Of a stretch of 64,000 bases of DNA, positions 1 to 11,119 are shown one piece after another (positions within the stretch are counted from its first letter, which is position 1; each line of letters opens with the position of its first letter). A program made the translations under genes and the position numbers. Source of the DNA: Macrosoma leucophasiata (Eukaryota > Arthropoda > Insecta > Lepidoptera > Hedylidae); NCBI GenBank assembly GCA_036365455.1, contig JAWQUS010000004.1:3479501-3543500 (forward strand), written 5' to 3'. The notes beneath the pieces were generated by a model. That model was not told where the DNA came from and made no database searches. It worked only from the letters and a program-made list of their open reading frames with translations.

Positions 1-1392
1 GAATTACTAAATGAAATAAAAATACAGAGGACGGGTCTATCAATTCATGATCGAAGAAAAACTTTTAATTCAACCAAAGAACACCGTGTGCTCAAAAATA
101 GTTAATGATAATTCTTCTTTGGTGACAGCAGTTCACCAAAGAAGAACTGTCTTCTTTTGAACTGCCTGAATCCTCCTCCTTAGTCATTCACTCTTAACAG
201 AGTGGTCGTGGCAGGCGATGATGCATTTTCTACAGATGCTGCAGCATTTGCGATGCGTCTATATTTGATGTTGCAATCTTCAGCGTCTCGGCTGTTTTGG
301 ACTATTGATTATTGCGTGGCAGTTTTTATGGAATCTATCCATCTCGTTGGCGATCGACCGAGATTTCATTCATGTGGAAGGTTTTCGATTCCCTAAGGAC
401 CAGGATATCTGGAGCTCCATTTGGTCGACTTGGCAATGAGGGTATCCCGGTACTGTGTGTGTGTGTGTGTAAAAGTACATTCTTGTATTCTAAATCATAA
501 GGATAAATCGATATATAAGTAAAATATTTTTTGTTGAAGTTGCTCTAAAAATATTAAACATATTTGCGCTTCCCTTAAAATCTCGTATTTATTGAACACG
601 GAAAAAACAAAATATATATAAACGTCAAATTCACAACTCAACACTAGAACGCTCAGGTTTCCCTCCCCCTAAATCGAAACAGGTCTAAATGACCGAGTAT
701 AATGATGCAACTATTGTCCTCGCCCCAACGTTCGCGAAGCCTCATTTATTTTTATAACTCTATGGCTTTTTTAACAAAAAAAAAACGTAAAATGACGGAC
801 ATCGACGATAGGCGAATTGATGTCTCGTGACGTTATTCCGAATTTAAATGCCCCGGTCATTTTTTGTGGTCCTCAAAATGTATGGTTCTTTGGAGGGTTA
901 TTTTGGGTTGCTGTGATTGTCATTTTTTACTTTTTTACTTTGTTTTTATTGCAATGGAAATTGGATGTTTTAGATTAATTACGGTTTCTTTTTGGCTAGC
1001 CGTGGTCATTGGTAATGGGTTTTTGTTTATGTTCACAATATTATATTGACGTACAGGAATCATCTCATCCTTCTGTGGATTTGTCAACAAACGACAGAGA
1101 TAAAGCATTTGAGATCTTTGTCTAGCGCTGTTTTTTATTTAATTGATAATCAATCTATCGAACAAAGTCATGTTAGGTACACCATTTATAACTGAAGAAC
1201 GGCTGGACTGATACATGTCAAATGATGACTGCCTATAGACATCAACATAAAATAGCAGAGGTCAACACTTACAACTGGCGACAGATAATTAGCCGATTGT
1301 CTTTTTCGTAGCCTCGATGTGCAATATTTATTGTTGAGTACTGTAGGTACGTTTTACATTCCATGTGGGGGACATAGAATGTAAAACGTAAA
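1..1392. other. AT-rich intergenic DNA with minor repeats
   Basis: No convincing gene. There is a short (GT)n tract near 453-470. Around 398-420 lies a stretch resembling the 3' end of the RTE-like LINE at 31-34 kb, in sense orientation. A short inverted repeat occurs at 1349-1361 and 1377-1389 (13 bp arms around a 15 bp loop). The open frames here are short and have no recognisable motif. Confidence 0.5.
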
Positions 1393-1575
1393 TCCCTACT
1401 AATATTATAAATGCGAAAGTAACTCTGTCTGTCTGTTACCTTTTCACGTCCCTTTTCATGTCCAAACGACTGAACCGATTTTAATGAAATTTGGTACAGA
1501 GATAGAGCTGACTTTGAGAAAGAACATAAGCTACTTTTCGACATCTACGCGGGCAAAGCTGCGGGCAACAGCTAG
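1393..1575 (+). mobile_element. Helitron-like non-autonomous element (Lep1 type)
   Basis: The element starts with TC and a conserved core reading CTACTAATATTATAAATG. It carries a CTGTCTGTCTG run and closes with a GC-rich stretch before CTAG. The base before is A and the base after is T, the A^T insertion site expected of Helitrons. I relate this to the Lep1 Helitron-like elements described in Lepidoptera. No protein is encoded, so it would move only in trans. Confidence 0.6.
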
Positions 1576-2064
1576 TAGGTCTATATTACTTTGGTGAAAT
1601 CTAACCTTATTGAACTTATCTGCATGCATAGACCATGCTTATCAGCGCTCACCCACTGTATTTTGAGCGCTATAAAGCCCTTATTTGCCAAGATATTTTT
1701 CGTAAAGATCTGTGCAAATATGCACAGTGTTATCAAACAATGTTAAACAAAAATAAGCTTTAATTACACTCACAAGCGAACCGTCGAGAACAACGTTTTA
1801 ATAAGCTACGAAAGTACACTCGGAGACAAAAGTCAGACGCCCAATTATTTTCTACAGACTATGTTTGCTCTGATCTTCATCCTATCTGGTCGGGACTTGG
1901 ATGGCCACTCAAATTTTGCATAACCAATTAGTTTTGTGTAAACTAAAACTGAGTTTATTCGCTCGGAAGGTATGGAGACATTTAATTTTAAAATTATGTC
2001 ATATTTATTGAAAGGTACCTACAGTTTTAATGACAAAACTTATGCAACTTTATGTTGATTGTTG

Positions 2065-2275
2065 CAATGTATTTTTATTCTTGTAACTAAGGTCCCACAG
2101 TCAGTATAAACCTGTGTCGTGGGTGCCGTTGTACACATATAACACACACACAAACACCCAGATCCGAAATAAATATCCGTAGGCCATACAAATATTTGTC
2201 CCGGTGCGGGGATCGAACCCGCGACCCTTCGAATCAAACGGCCATCTCACACCGCTGGACTAACCGGGTCGTCAA
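2065..2275 (-). repeat. tRNA-derived SINE
   Basis: On the minus strand a tRNA-like head (about 2200-2272) has a clear B box (GGTTCGATCCC) and near-complementary acceptor ends. It is followed by a body with GT-rich segments such as GTGTTTGTGTGTGTG. Related fragments occur at 9940-10060 and 60170-60260. It is interpreted as a Pol III-type SINE rather than a working tRNA, because the anticodon arm is not canonical. Confidence 0.6.
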
Positions 2276-3428
2276 CTACAACTTACATGTTTTGGACTCG
2301 GTGCCTTTTTACAGATGCACTGAGCACAGCTATTACGTGAGAGATGCTGTACCATATAAAATTTTGGAAAAATAAATAAAATTAAATGTTAGTCAGGTGC
2401 ACCTCATTGTGCTCAGTCTTTTAACCGACGAAAAAAAAAACGGAAAATGTTCTCAAGTCGACGCGTATATTGTATTATATATTTTTTAAAATGTTATCTA
2501 CTCATTTTATAAAAAAAAAACGGAGTAGTGAATAAATAATACATTATCATTGTACTGTTATAAAGAAGCATCTAAGTGATCAAACAAACGTACATGTCTA
2601 AGAAAATGTAGCCGCATCAATATAAAAACGGATAAGAAGACCGCTCCAAAGATTTCTAAGCCCTCCTTTAATTAGCAAGCCATTATTATAAAGTCACAAG
2701 TTCAATATTACAGCATTCTTCATGCAAACCATTTTGAACTTTAATTTCAGTAAAATAAGATTCAGAATGGATCGACAGTGAGAGATCCTTCAGACAGCTA
2801 CATTTATTGGTCATGTTACCTTTCCCGAACGTTCTCCACAAAATGGTTTTATATTTGGAATAATTTGGATTAAAATTCTGTTTTTCTTCGTATATTATGA
2901 CAATAGAGGAAATACTAAGGGGTCGCCAGAAGAATTTTGCACATATAGGTATTGTAGGCGACTCGCGCTTTCCTTATGTGTTCCTCGGTGTTCCCTATAC
3001 ACACATAGCCCATTGATACTTGTAACAATGTATTTAGTTAACAGTAATATAAATAACCTACCTACATTCGGTACCTATTGTCTGTGCTACGTAGTGTCTC
3101 TTTTTTTATAAATAAATTTATGTCGGGTAGATTTTGCTGACGGTGGTAGTCAGACTCGATATTTCGCAACGACGACGTGTTTTTTCTTTCGGTGTTCCCT
3201 ATAGGTATCATCATTGCAAATATTGCAATACACAGAATTTTATATAGAGACTTACGGGTACAAAGTATCGAATCGCTTAACAGAAATTGTGTAAGTAATA
3301 CAAATTTGTATTTTTGTACTTCCTTAGATATAACGAAGAAGTTTTGTAAGGAGTTTTATATAATTTATCTCACAGAAATATGGAATAAAATTAATTATTA
3401 ATTTATCCCAAAAAATATGCAAGTAAAC
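2276..3428. other. Intergenic AT-rich DNA, possible old insertion
   Basis: No gene recognised. A 14 bp direct repeat (CGGTGTTCCCTATA) at 2986-2999 and 3190-3203 brackets about 190 bp with an AATAAA-type signal. This could be a target duplication or chance. Confidence 0.3.
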
Positions 3429-3655
3429 GCAACTTCACGCCTGTAATCCCCGAAAGGGTAGGCAAAGGTAAATGCAAACATCCACAACTCGCCGGTTACG
3501 TTTTGGCCCATGTAACAGGTTGCGAGCCTGTTGACACTCTCGGGCACATTACCAAACTTCGAGGTATGGGGAAATATCCAGAAAATGGAAAAATTCCAAT
3601 AGAACCAGTGATAAAGGACTTTACACCATTATCTCTGATAGCCCCTACCCGGGGA
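3429..3655 (-). repeat. SINE family C copy
   Basis: Dispersed repeat recognised by the cores GGTAGGCA-AAGGTAAATGC and CGCCGGTTACGTTTTGGCCC. Better copies (22658-22927, 29886-30115) end in a tRNA-like segment with B box GGTTCGATTCCCGGG on the minus strand, so the sense orientation is minus. The short open frame across it is noise. Confidence 0.55.
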
Positions 3656-4229
3656 AAATACAGGAAGCAAACAGCTCATATTTGACGGTAAGAGCATATT
3701 CTGCAGCCCATAAAACAACTGCACAAAAAACTGGAAGTCAAATGCTATTGAGGCCTATTCTGAATGTGCATTTTGTGCAACAGTTACACACTGCCACTAG
3801 CGGCAAATAGAACATCCAAATATTCAAAGAAAATAAATCAATTTTAAGAAACAAACATGTCTTTGAAATAATCACCTCAGCCCTTTGCTTGTGAATAGTT
3901 TAAAAATCGCATATTCGGTATGAAAGGACTTAACCCCTCATACGAGATCTTGTACGTATCACAACTGCCAAGAACAACTGAAGTTAAGTTACGATAACAA
4001 ATCGATGTTATCATCGTTATCATAAAGTCCAATTTGCCTTGGCAATGAGATAATGAAAGACAACGCCAGTAGCATAATGTTTGCATATGCAAAAGGGTGT
4101 TGAGTGTTTTTCCTATTGATTAAACGTTAAATTGATGGGATACTTGGTTGGAAAAGTGTATGGAAAAATTAAATTAATTTCTAGCACATGTTTAGTTTTG
4201 TAATATTTATTTTTCGCAATAACACCAGC
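3656..4229. other. Intergenic, nothing recognised
   Basis: AT-rich sequence with short open frames only. No repeat family or gene was recognised. Confidence 0.4.
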
Positions 4230-4350
4230 GAGTGAACTTTAGAAATTAAAGAAAAAACGGAAACAAAAATTTGGCTTCGGGCAGGATTTGAACCTGCGAT
4301 CTCAGGATAACCAGTCCAGCCGTTTTACCAATAAGCTACCGAAGTCTCAC
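4230..4350 (-). repeat. tRNA-like module element (diverged copy)
   Basis: A 72 bp tRNA-like unit lies at 4275-4346 on the minus strand. It has acceptor halves ACTTCGG and CCGAAGC (one mismatch), a D-arm region TAGCTTATTGGTAA and B box GGTTCAAATCC. It is followed by the family tail rich in TTTTCTTTAA. The body differs from the 5.7 kb type, so it may be a separate subfamily. Not a canonical tRNA gene. Confidence 0.5.
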
Positions 4351-4758
4351 ACCAACCCTAAATCGGTAAAAAAAGGAGAGCAAATTTGACGCATGTATGC
4401 TTGATTGCATGCATTCACCTCTGCTTACCCCTACGCACAACACAAGCGCGAAATTGAACTTACAACGTGCGTAAACTAAAATAAGTGGCAAAGAAACAAT
4501 GTTACAAAACGTGAATAAATGATTCTAAACTATATTCGCAACAATGTAATGTTGGTTTTAGCATGCAAGCCACGTAAGTATCAATCAATTACTACAGTCC
4601 ATAGACCTCAATAAATATGTCATAGGCCTTACAATAGGTAGGAGATGACTGTTTGCTAGTAATTGGCAAAGTTGATATCTGTAACAACTTACAGACATAA
4701 TACGTAGTGTGTTCTCACGTCTTCGCGAGCTACAACTTATTGAAATAAAACTGTTTTT

Positions 4759-5387
4759 AGGGTTCCGTACCTTAAAAGGAAAAAAGGCACCCTTATAGGA
4801 TCACTCGTGCATCTGTCTGTCTGTCTGTCTGTCCGTCTGTCACAGCCAATTTGCTCCGAAACTACTCAACCGATTAAGTTGAAATTTGATGAATATATGT
4901 AAATTGGTGACCAAAAGATGAACACGTCAGGTAAACAAAATAAATTTTAAACAGGGAGGCCACTTTCGGGGGGTAAATCAGAAAATTTAAAAAAAATCGT
5001 AAACTGTATCGTGTGACATATCAAATGAAAGAGGTTGTTGTTAGCATCTCAATGTATTTTTTTTATAATTTTTGCATAAACACATTTGAAGTTATTTAAG
5101 AAAAACGACGAAAATTGACCATTCCCCCCCCCTATCTCCGAAACTACTGAACTTAAAATTTTGAAAAAAATGTGGAAAATAGTTCTTTGCCTATAGATTA
5201 CTGGAAAACCTATAAGGCGTTTGAGTATTCAAATTAAATCGAAAATTCTTAATAATATAACCCCCCCTGCCGGAACCACCGTAACCACTATGTCCCTGCA
5301 TTTTAAATCTGTAATATTTTCGAAAATATTTATTTAAATTACGGAACCCTCACCACGCGAGTCGAACTCGCACTTGTCCGGTTTTTT
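4759..5387 (+). repeat. GGTTCCGTAC-bounded dispersed repeat (family F)
   Basis: It opens with AGGGTTCCGTACC and closes with TTACGGAACCCT, near-perfect inverted ends, then a GTCGAACTCGCACTTGTCCGG tail. It contains a (CTGT)n run at about 4811-4838 and the phrase CTCCGAAACTACTCAACCGA. Partial relatives lie near 13840-14005 (minus), 21895-21955 (plus) and 51665-52230. No protein is seen. Confidence 0.5.
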
Positions 5388-5683
5388 AACGATTAAGCTC
5401 ACTTATATTAAACTAAAATGCTTTTTATAATCAAATTGATGTTTCGGTTGCTTTTCAGCTGCGTGGTCCCGGACAGACTGAGGTTCCATTTTACAAAAGT
5501 CAATTTACCGCTCTTTCCCGTAGTAACATGACAGATGACGTGAAAACCTCTCACATTAATATCTGTCAAATTAATTAAAAAACTGGACCGGCTGTTTCTT
5601 CCCGCTGTCTTCTCTGTACCTCATTGGGATCCATACTATTTTTGTAATTCAGATCTTTTCTAAATAGGTCTTTTATTATTTGA

Positions 5684-6144
5684 AAAACATTATCAATGTC
5701 CATTAATGAAAAAATAAAAAATATGTGACAATATTTTATTTTAAAGTAAAATGGAAAGAAAAAATTGACTTCAGGCGAGACTCGAACTCGCGGCCTACTG
5801 GGAATCTAGTCCAGCCGCTCTTCCAATTGAGCTACTGAAGTCCTGCCCGATTTGTCAAATCTTTCCTTCACATTTGTTGCATTGCTTTATGGTAGCAGCA
5901 GCGCCATCTATTGCCAACTATGCTAGTTAGGCAACCTAGGCTGATATGTGACATTATTACCCTGGTATTGAGTCTAAGGCTTGTTAGTCCCAGAACACGG
6001 CATAAAAATCTCATTCATATGGAAAAAACTTCATCATAAAACTATCTCAAGGACGGAGATCTGCCTATATTATCGATACTCACCTAAGATATCATGCTTA
6101 GAAGTAGTAACTAGTCTAGGAAACGGTTGGTCAATTACTAATTT
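5684..6144 (+). repeat. Local duplication, copy 1 (carries an insertion)
   Basis: Apart from the element at 5731-5943, this stretch matches 7696-7914 nearly base for base in the same orientation, with scattered substitutions and short indels. Copy 2 lacks the insertion, so the pair records an empty and a filled site. Function unknown; no coding signal. Confidence 0.75.
5731..5943 (-). mobile_element. tRNA-like module element with 10 bp target duplication
   Basis: A 213 bp insertion flanked by the direct repeat ATATGTGACA at 5721-5730 and 5944-5953. The sister duplication at 7.7 kb has a single copy of this 10-mer and no insert, which proves a discrete insertion. On the minus strand it comprises about 100 bp (GCGCTGCTGCTACCATAAAG core), a tRNA-like unit at 5769-5841 with perfect 7 bp acceptor pairing (ACTTCAG/CTGAAGT), A box TAGCTCAATTGG and B box GTTCGAGTC, and a short tail TTTCTTTCCATTTTACTT. 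The anticodon arm is irregular (9-nt loop or a mispaired stem). The long duplication suggests retroposition, although related copies show TIR-like ends. Confidence 0.75.
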
Positions 6145-6490
6145 AAGTGTTTTTCACTTACCTGTACCTCGTTTATTAGTTCGACCAAAGCTCTACGAGT
6201 ATTTATACAAATCGCCAAAACTATCGGACAAGCATCGGATTGTCAATTAACCAACTTTGCTGAAGGGTAGTGTGTTTATACAAGTTCAAAGGGTGCAAAT
6301 TGTCCTATGAGGTGTTGTGACAGTAAATAATCAATGTTATTTTGGGTTAACTTTAGTTTATTTAGATCTGGCTTTTGGCTTTGAGTGTGTTCGTATCAAA
6401 GGAGAGGCATGATAATTATGTTTTGCCTTGGGGTTCTTTTTGATACATAAAGACTGCCCTAGGTATAGGTAATTATGTAAACTTCTTTTC

Positions 6491-6770
6491 TACTGGTGGT
6501 AGAGCTCCAGTGACGGAGCACGCGGGCGTAGGCACCACCGCATTACCTAATGTACTTGCCGCTAAATGGTAGTGTTCAGCACTATCGTGTTCCGGTCAGG
6601 TGGTAATGTACGGCCCTGTAATTTCCGGCACAGAGGCATAACACCTTAGGCCTCAGGAGTGGTAACGCATCTGCATTTTGACCTTGGTCTTCGTGTGGGT
6701 GTCTATAGGCTGCAGACATCACATAACATCAATGTGAGCTGCATGCTTATTTGCCACTTACATAAAAAAA
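6491..6770 (+). repeat. SINE-like family A, near full length
   Basis: Full-length type copy. It starts at TACTGGTGGTAGAGCTCC, passes the markers AAATGGTAGTGTTCAGCAC, GTGTTCCGGTCAGGTGG and CTATAGGCTGCAGTCATC, and ends in CATAAAAAAA. The 5' end can fold: GAGCTCC pairs with a downstream GGAGCTC (here GGAGCAC) inside an outer GGTGG/CCACC pair. No open frame and no clear Pol III boxes, so its parent RNA is unknown. Confidence 0.8.
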
Positions 6771-6794
6771 CAGTAAATATAAAGAAGCGGGTGA

Positions 6795-6980
6795 TACAGT
6801 CCTAGTGTTAGAGGTCGAGGCCGTAGGCACCACCGCATTATCTAATTTACATGTAGCCAAATGGTATTTCAGGACTATCTTCCTTTCCGGGCAGATGGAT
6901 TACCGTGTAATACGATATAAATATCTGTGTATGGCCCCGTAATTACTATCACACAGGCGAAACAACTAAGACTTCAACGA
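6795..6980 (+). repeat. SINE-like family A, decayed copy
   Basis: Recognisable by GGCACCACCGCATTA, AAATGGTA and CCCCGTAATTACTATCACA. It follows the better copy just upstream in the same orientation and lacks the 3' tail. Confidence 0.6.
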
Positions 6981-7534
6981 CAACATTCGTAATTGGAGCT
7001 CTGGTTTTTATAAAAATAAGTGTAGGGTGCAGTTACATAAATGGTACATATTATATTCTCCAAGAAAGCTGCTGAGAATAGGGGAAGTTACGACTAAGCA
7101 GATGGCAAAGGCCAATCCTATTTTTTGAGAAAAACGTATCCACAAAAACTTAATCCTATTTAACACAAAATATTGCACAGAGTAAGATATGAAATAAATC
7201 AACATTAATTCAATTTCGGTCCACATCTAAAAACCAGTAAAATGGCGCCTCAAGTCACATGGCGATTTATAGTTAACATAATTTGCCATCAGCAAACATT
7301 AATGTAATATGTGAAAGCACATAAAATTGACTCAGAAGATTTTCAATCATATCTAATAAATTTTGTCTGTAATCCTTAGTTTGTGTTTGAGTCACAAGCG
7401 ATAGCGGAAAAGGAAAAAAACCCATAGGATAGAGTAATATATAATAATATAATCTTTATTTGCAACAAAAAATGACATGTTTACTTAGTTCTTTATTTTT
7501 CTTTATACTCTAGTTCTTTATTTTTTCGAAACCC

Positions 7535-7692
7535 AAGAGGCAGTGTGCAGGTCATGTAGCTTGCAGAACTGACGGCCGTTGGCACAGAAGAGTTCTGGAG
7601 TGGCGACCGCGTACCGGAAGACGAAGCATAGGCAGGTCCCCCACGAGTCGACTGACGACCTGGTGATGGTTGCGGGCAATCGTTGGATGAGT
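7535..7692 (+). repeat. LINE (RTE-type) C-terminal fragment
   Basis: In translation this piece resembles the end of an RTE-type LINE polyprotein (LEWRPRTG..., then GR-P-R). The same sequence recurs at 43566-43778 (+) and 44825-44995 (minus). Frameshifts make it non-coding. It ends where the 7.7 kb local duplication begins. Confidence 0.55.
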
Positions 7693-7695
7693 GGA

Positions 7696-7914
7696 GAAAA
7701 CATTATCAATGTCCATTAATAGAAAAATCAAAAATATGTGACATCATTACCCTGCTATTGAGTCTTAGGCTTGTCAGTCCCAGAACACGGTATTAAAATC
7801 TCATTAATATGGAAAAAACTTGATCATAAGACTATCTCAAGGACTGAAATACTGACCTAAGATATCATGCTTAGAAGTAGTAACTAGTCTGGGACGGTTG
7901 ATGAATTACTAATT
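7696..7914 (+). repeat. Local duplication, copy 2 (empty site)
   Basis: Matches 5684-6144 without the 213 bp element. The single ATATGTGACA at the homologous point is the pre-insertion site. The flanks differ: a LINE fragment lies on each side here. Confidence 0.75.
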
Positions 7915-7924
7915 GCAATGGCAA

Positions 7925-8038
7925 ATTGGCAATCGGTGGATGAGTACGGCCCAGGACCGTTGTGGCAATCTTTGGGGAGACCTTTGTCCAGCAGTGGACT
8001 TCTTTTTGATGAAATGATGATGATGATATGAATGAAAT
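7925..8038 (+). repeat. LINE 3'-end fragment
   Basis: Contains GGCCCAGGACCGTTG, a segment shared with 43700-43760 (GGATGAGGGTGGCCCAGG), and TTTGTCCAGCAGTGGACTTC, followed by a (GAT)n run. This is the tail region of the same LINE type as the fragment at 7535-7692. Confidence 0.55.
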
Positions 8039-8204
8039 GTTAGAGAAAAACCCCAATTTTTATTGCTATGTAGATGAAAGTACGGGAGATGCACACTTCA
8101 CTAGTCGTGCAAATGCTTCTCGGACAGTTATCGAGGAAAGCAGGACTTGACTTGTTTGTGAAGGCTAAAACTCTAGAGCGAGTCTCGGATTGGGTTGACC
8201 TAAC

Positions 8205-8513
8205 TTGGTTAAGCGATACGGGCGCAGTCGGGTGTGTGATGGGTGACCGCTAGTGGTAAATTAAAATGCGCGTTTCCGTGCTTCGGAGGGCACGTTAAGC
8301 CATCGGTCCCGGTTGCTATCGATAGATAGCAGTCGTTTATCCTTTTCGGAGGCCTTATGGGCGGTTTGAAAACATCCGACAGCGGGTTAGCCACTAACCC
8401 GTATCTCCAGCAACCCGCATTGGAGCAGCGTGGTGGAGGCTGCTCCTGGAGCTCCAAGCCTCCCCCCAAAAAGATAATAGACTCGTGCCCTGCAGTGGGA
8501 CGTTTCAAGGGTT
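8205..8513 (+). repeat. Dispersed repeat family D
   Basis: About 310 bp, with a second copy at 63113-63482 in opposite orientation. Shared landmarks are TAAGCGATACGGGCGC, AATTAAAATGCGCGTTTCCG, GGCGGTTTGAAAACATCCGA and TGCAGTGGGACG. The open frames on both strands are by-products. It may be the 3' end of a LINE or a SINE; it has no coding motif. Confidence 0.6.
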
Positions 8514-9934
8514 GCCTTTATTTATTTATAAGTGCTATTCCGGAACGCTAACTTGGTCTTACACTTGGTACTTGGTACGATTATACGGTGTGAGAAGGTG
8601 ACAACCTCTAAACAAGAACTCTACATCGCTTTTGTGCTCAGATCGCTGGCTGCATTGTCACACTGATTGGCAAAGCTAATTGTTTGAGTTAGTAACAAAA
8701 AATAGGGCTTTTTGATTCGGTATGTACACATACGATATTAGTTTCAACCTTCGAACCCCATCTTAGCAACACTCAACATAAAAATAGATATAGTTTTTTT
8801 TTTCTCCTTTTTTTTTAAGGTGTCATATTCCCTATAACTTGGACCGCATTGTACGTTCGTACCAACTGCATACACAACTGCCGTATCGTGTTTATTGTTT
8901 TTGGTTTTATTCGATACTTAAATTGAAGGTGCATTTGTGAAAACAGTTACACCTGTTTATGGTTTTGCTTATGTTGTGATCAAATGTAATAACTGAACAA
9001 TTTATTAGGCTTAATTAAATTGCAATATTATAATTGTGTATCTAAGTAATGGGACAAATGTTTCTTATAGACTTTATTTTAGTTTTCAGTCAGGTGTGTA
9101 CGAACACCAAAATCTCATTAAAACACCCAAAAAAGTAGTAACAATTTAAAATTCATTTCTGTAAGCAACTATAATTTTACTAACCAGTATTTCCGTAATG
9201 ACTTAAAATTTTTTACCAAACTTTTAAATTACAGTTTGAACTCTCCTAATTTTCACGACATGTATCTACTTTAAACAAAGAAAATAAATGTTTGTACTTA
9301 AAAAGTAAGAAGTTTTCGTTAAACGATCGCTCATACTTAGGTTCAAGTTTTTATTTTTCTTCGATTTCATAAAGGTATGTGTACACACAAATCTGTTTGG
9401 TTATTATAAATTTAGCAGAAAAATTTGTACATGTTAAACTCATATTATATTACTATATTTATTCAAAAATATTATTTTGGTCCAATACTACATCTAGATT
9501 CATAGTAATTGAATCAAAGTTTGTTAAAGGTATAGCAGAGTAGTGTGAGTACCTGATATACTTGTTTAATGACTATCTTTACATACGGTAAGTATGTACA
9601 AAGTATGTACAAGGTGTGTTAATTATATTAATAATAATTGTTATTGTATTTTATATAACAGTTACATTTAATGATCACTTTTCAATTTAATTGCGTATTT
9701 CAATGATGTTCCAATGAAAATTCAAGTGAGTTCGCAAAAATAATACCAGTTAAAATACATATGCGGCATAAAAGCCTTAAAAGAGTACTATTTTTTGGTC
9801 TTATCTTGGGCATATAAACTGAAATGATCCTTGAATCCGTGAAAGCTGTAAAGCAAACGTAATGTCTGGTTGATTTTACATAATCATTTTACAATACGCA
9901 AATTAAATGTCTAAAATATTCAACGAGCCATTGA
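8514..9934. other. AT-rich intergenic DNA
   Basis: No gene, RNA or clear repeat recognised. It has many short A/T runs, with only short scattered open frames. Confidence 0.4.
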
Positions 9935-10060
9935 TGACGAGATGTGTGATGATCGTTTTCGAGGCTGACGGGTTCGATTCGGGACAATATTATTATATTT
10001 GTGTGGCCTACAGACTTGTTTGTGTATGTGCTATGTGTGTATATCTTAGTGTAGGGGTGT
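9935..10060 (+). repeat. tRNA-derived SINE fragment
   Basis: Shows the B-box-like GGGTTCGATTCGGGAC and the body phrase TGTGTGGCCTACAGACTTG, as in the copy at 2065-2275. The head is decayed. Confidence 0.5.
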
Positions 10061-10409
10061 AAACGTATTTTTTTAAAAGAAATCCAGAATTATTCACTCA
10101 AAAATCATAATCAAACAATCCGTGTATATACTAATTACTTATTACTTCCTTGATAACTAAAGAAAAAGACAGATTTAAGATGTAATATTAAGTGAAATCG
10201 TAATTGAACTCACTGTGTCACAGCCCTTACAATAATTACGTCTCCAGGGTACATCATCAATTTTCGTTGGAACTCCGATAACTTGGCAAGTTCTCAAGAA
10301 TATCGAAACTTATTGTTTTAAAATGAATCTTCTATTAATAAACGCTGACATTGTCTTTATTTGTATAGTAAACGATATTATTATATCGATCGATGAGCCG
10401 TATGTTACC

Positions 10410-10765
10410 AACTATCAACCGAGCACAATGATGGAGAAGTTCGCACGTCTCCAACCAGCTTTGGTCAATCGTTCGACTCCACTGCTCCTTCACAACAACG
10501 CGCGATCTCATACTGCACAGCAGACGGTCTCCAGCTACAAGAGCTGGGGTTGGAAGTTCTCCGTCATCCGCCGTACTCACCAGAACTTGCGCCTACAGAC
10601 CTTTACTTTTTCCAAAATTTGGATATCTTATTGGCGAGAAAAAATTCAAAATCCGAGAGGCAGTATATAATGCCTTCGAAGAATTTTTTGTCTCCCGTCC
10701 AGCTGATTTTTTCAAGAAGAGCATCAATAAGCTTCCTATGCGTTGGCAAAGATATGGGTGATTAC
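10410..10765 (+). pseudogene. Decayed mariner transposase fragment (cecropia-like)
   Basis: Translation gives KFARLQPALVNRSTPLLLHN followed by NARSHTAQ, then in another frame LRHPPYSPELAPTD and, after a further shift, FFVSRPADFFKKSIN and RWQRYG. These are the second and third catalytic blocks and C-terminus of a mariner transposase. The second catalytic Asp is replaced by Asn (HNN in place of HDN). At least two frameshifts are present and the N-terminal half is missing. The wording differs from the three mariners at 48-63 kb, so this is an older, separate lineage resembling Hsmar1/cecropia-type elements. It cannot be active. Confidence 0.75.
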
Positions 10766-10867
10766 TATAATTAATAAAAATAAAAAATATAGAAAAATAC
10801 ACATTATTTATTTCATGAAGAAACGGCAATTTCATAGATAAAGACCTTATATTATTATGTTTAGTTA

Positions 10868-11119
10868 TTATGTAATGAATATGGCAAACAAGCATGCATA
10901 TTACATTGATATTAAATGAAGACTGCAGCCTTTACACACCCACACAAAGACCAGAGGTCAAAGTGCAGATGCATTGCCACCCCTGAAATCTTAGTTCTTA
11001 TGTCTCTGTGATAATTTTGATGGAGTAGAGCTCCAATAACGAAGCTCGCGAGCGTAGGCACTACCGCATTATCGAATCTACTTGCTACTAAATGGTAGTA
11101 TTCAGCACTATCGTGTTCC
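10868..11119. repeat. SINE-like family A, two halves joined in opposite orientation
   Basis: 10868-11010 is the 3' half on the minus strand (GCAAACAAGCATGC, AGACTGCAGCC). 11020-11119 is the 5' half on the plus strand (GAGTAGAGCTCC, AATGGTAGTATTCAGCAC). The halves meet near 11015, so this is either two truncated insertions or one rearranged copy. Confidence 0.65.

Noticed and set aside
5769..5841. A functional tRNA gene
   Set aside because: Acceptor and T arms pair and the A and B boxes are good, but the anticodon arm has a mispair or a 9 nt loop, and the module recurs inside mobile elements.
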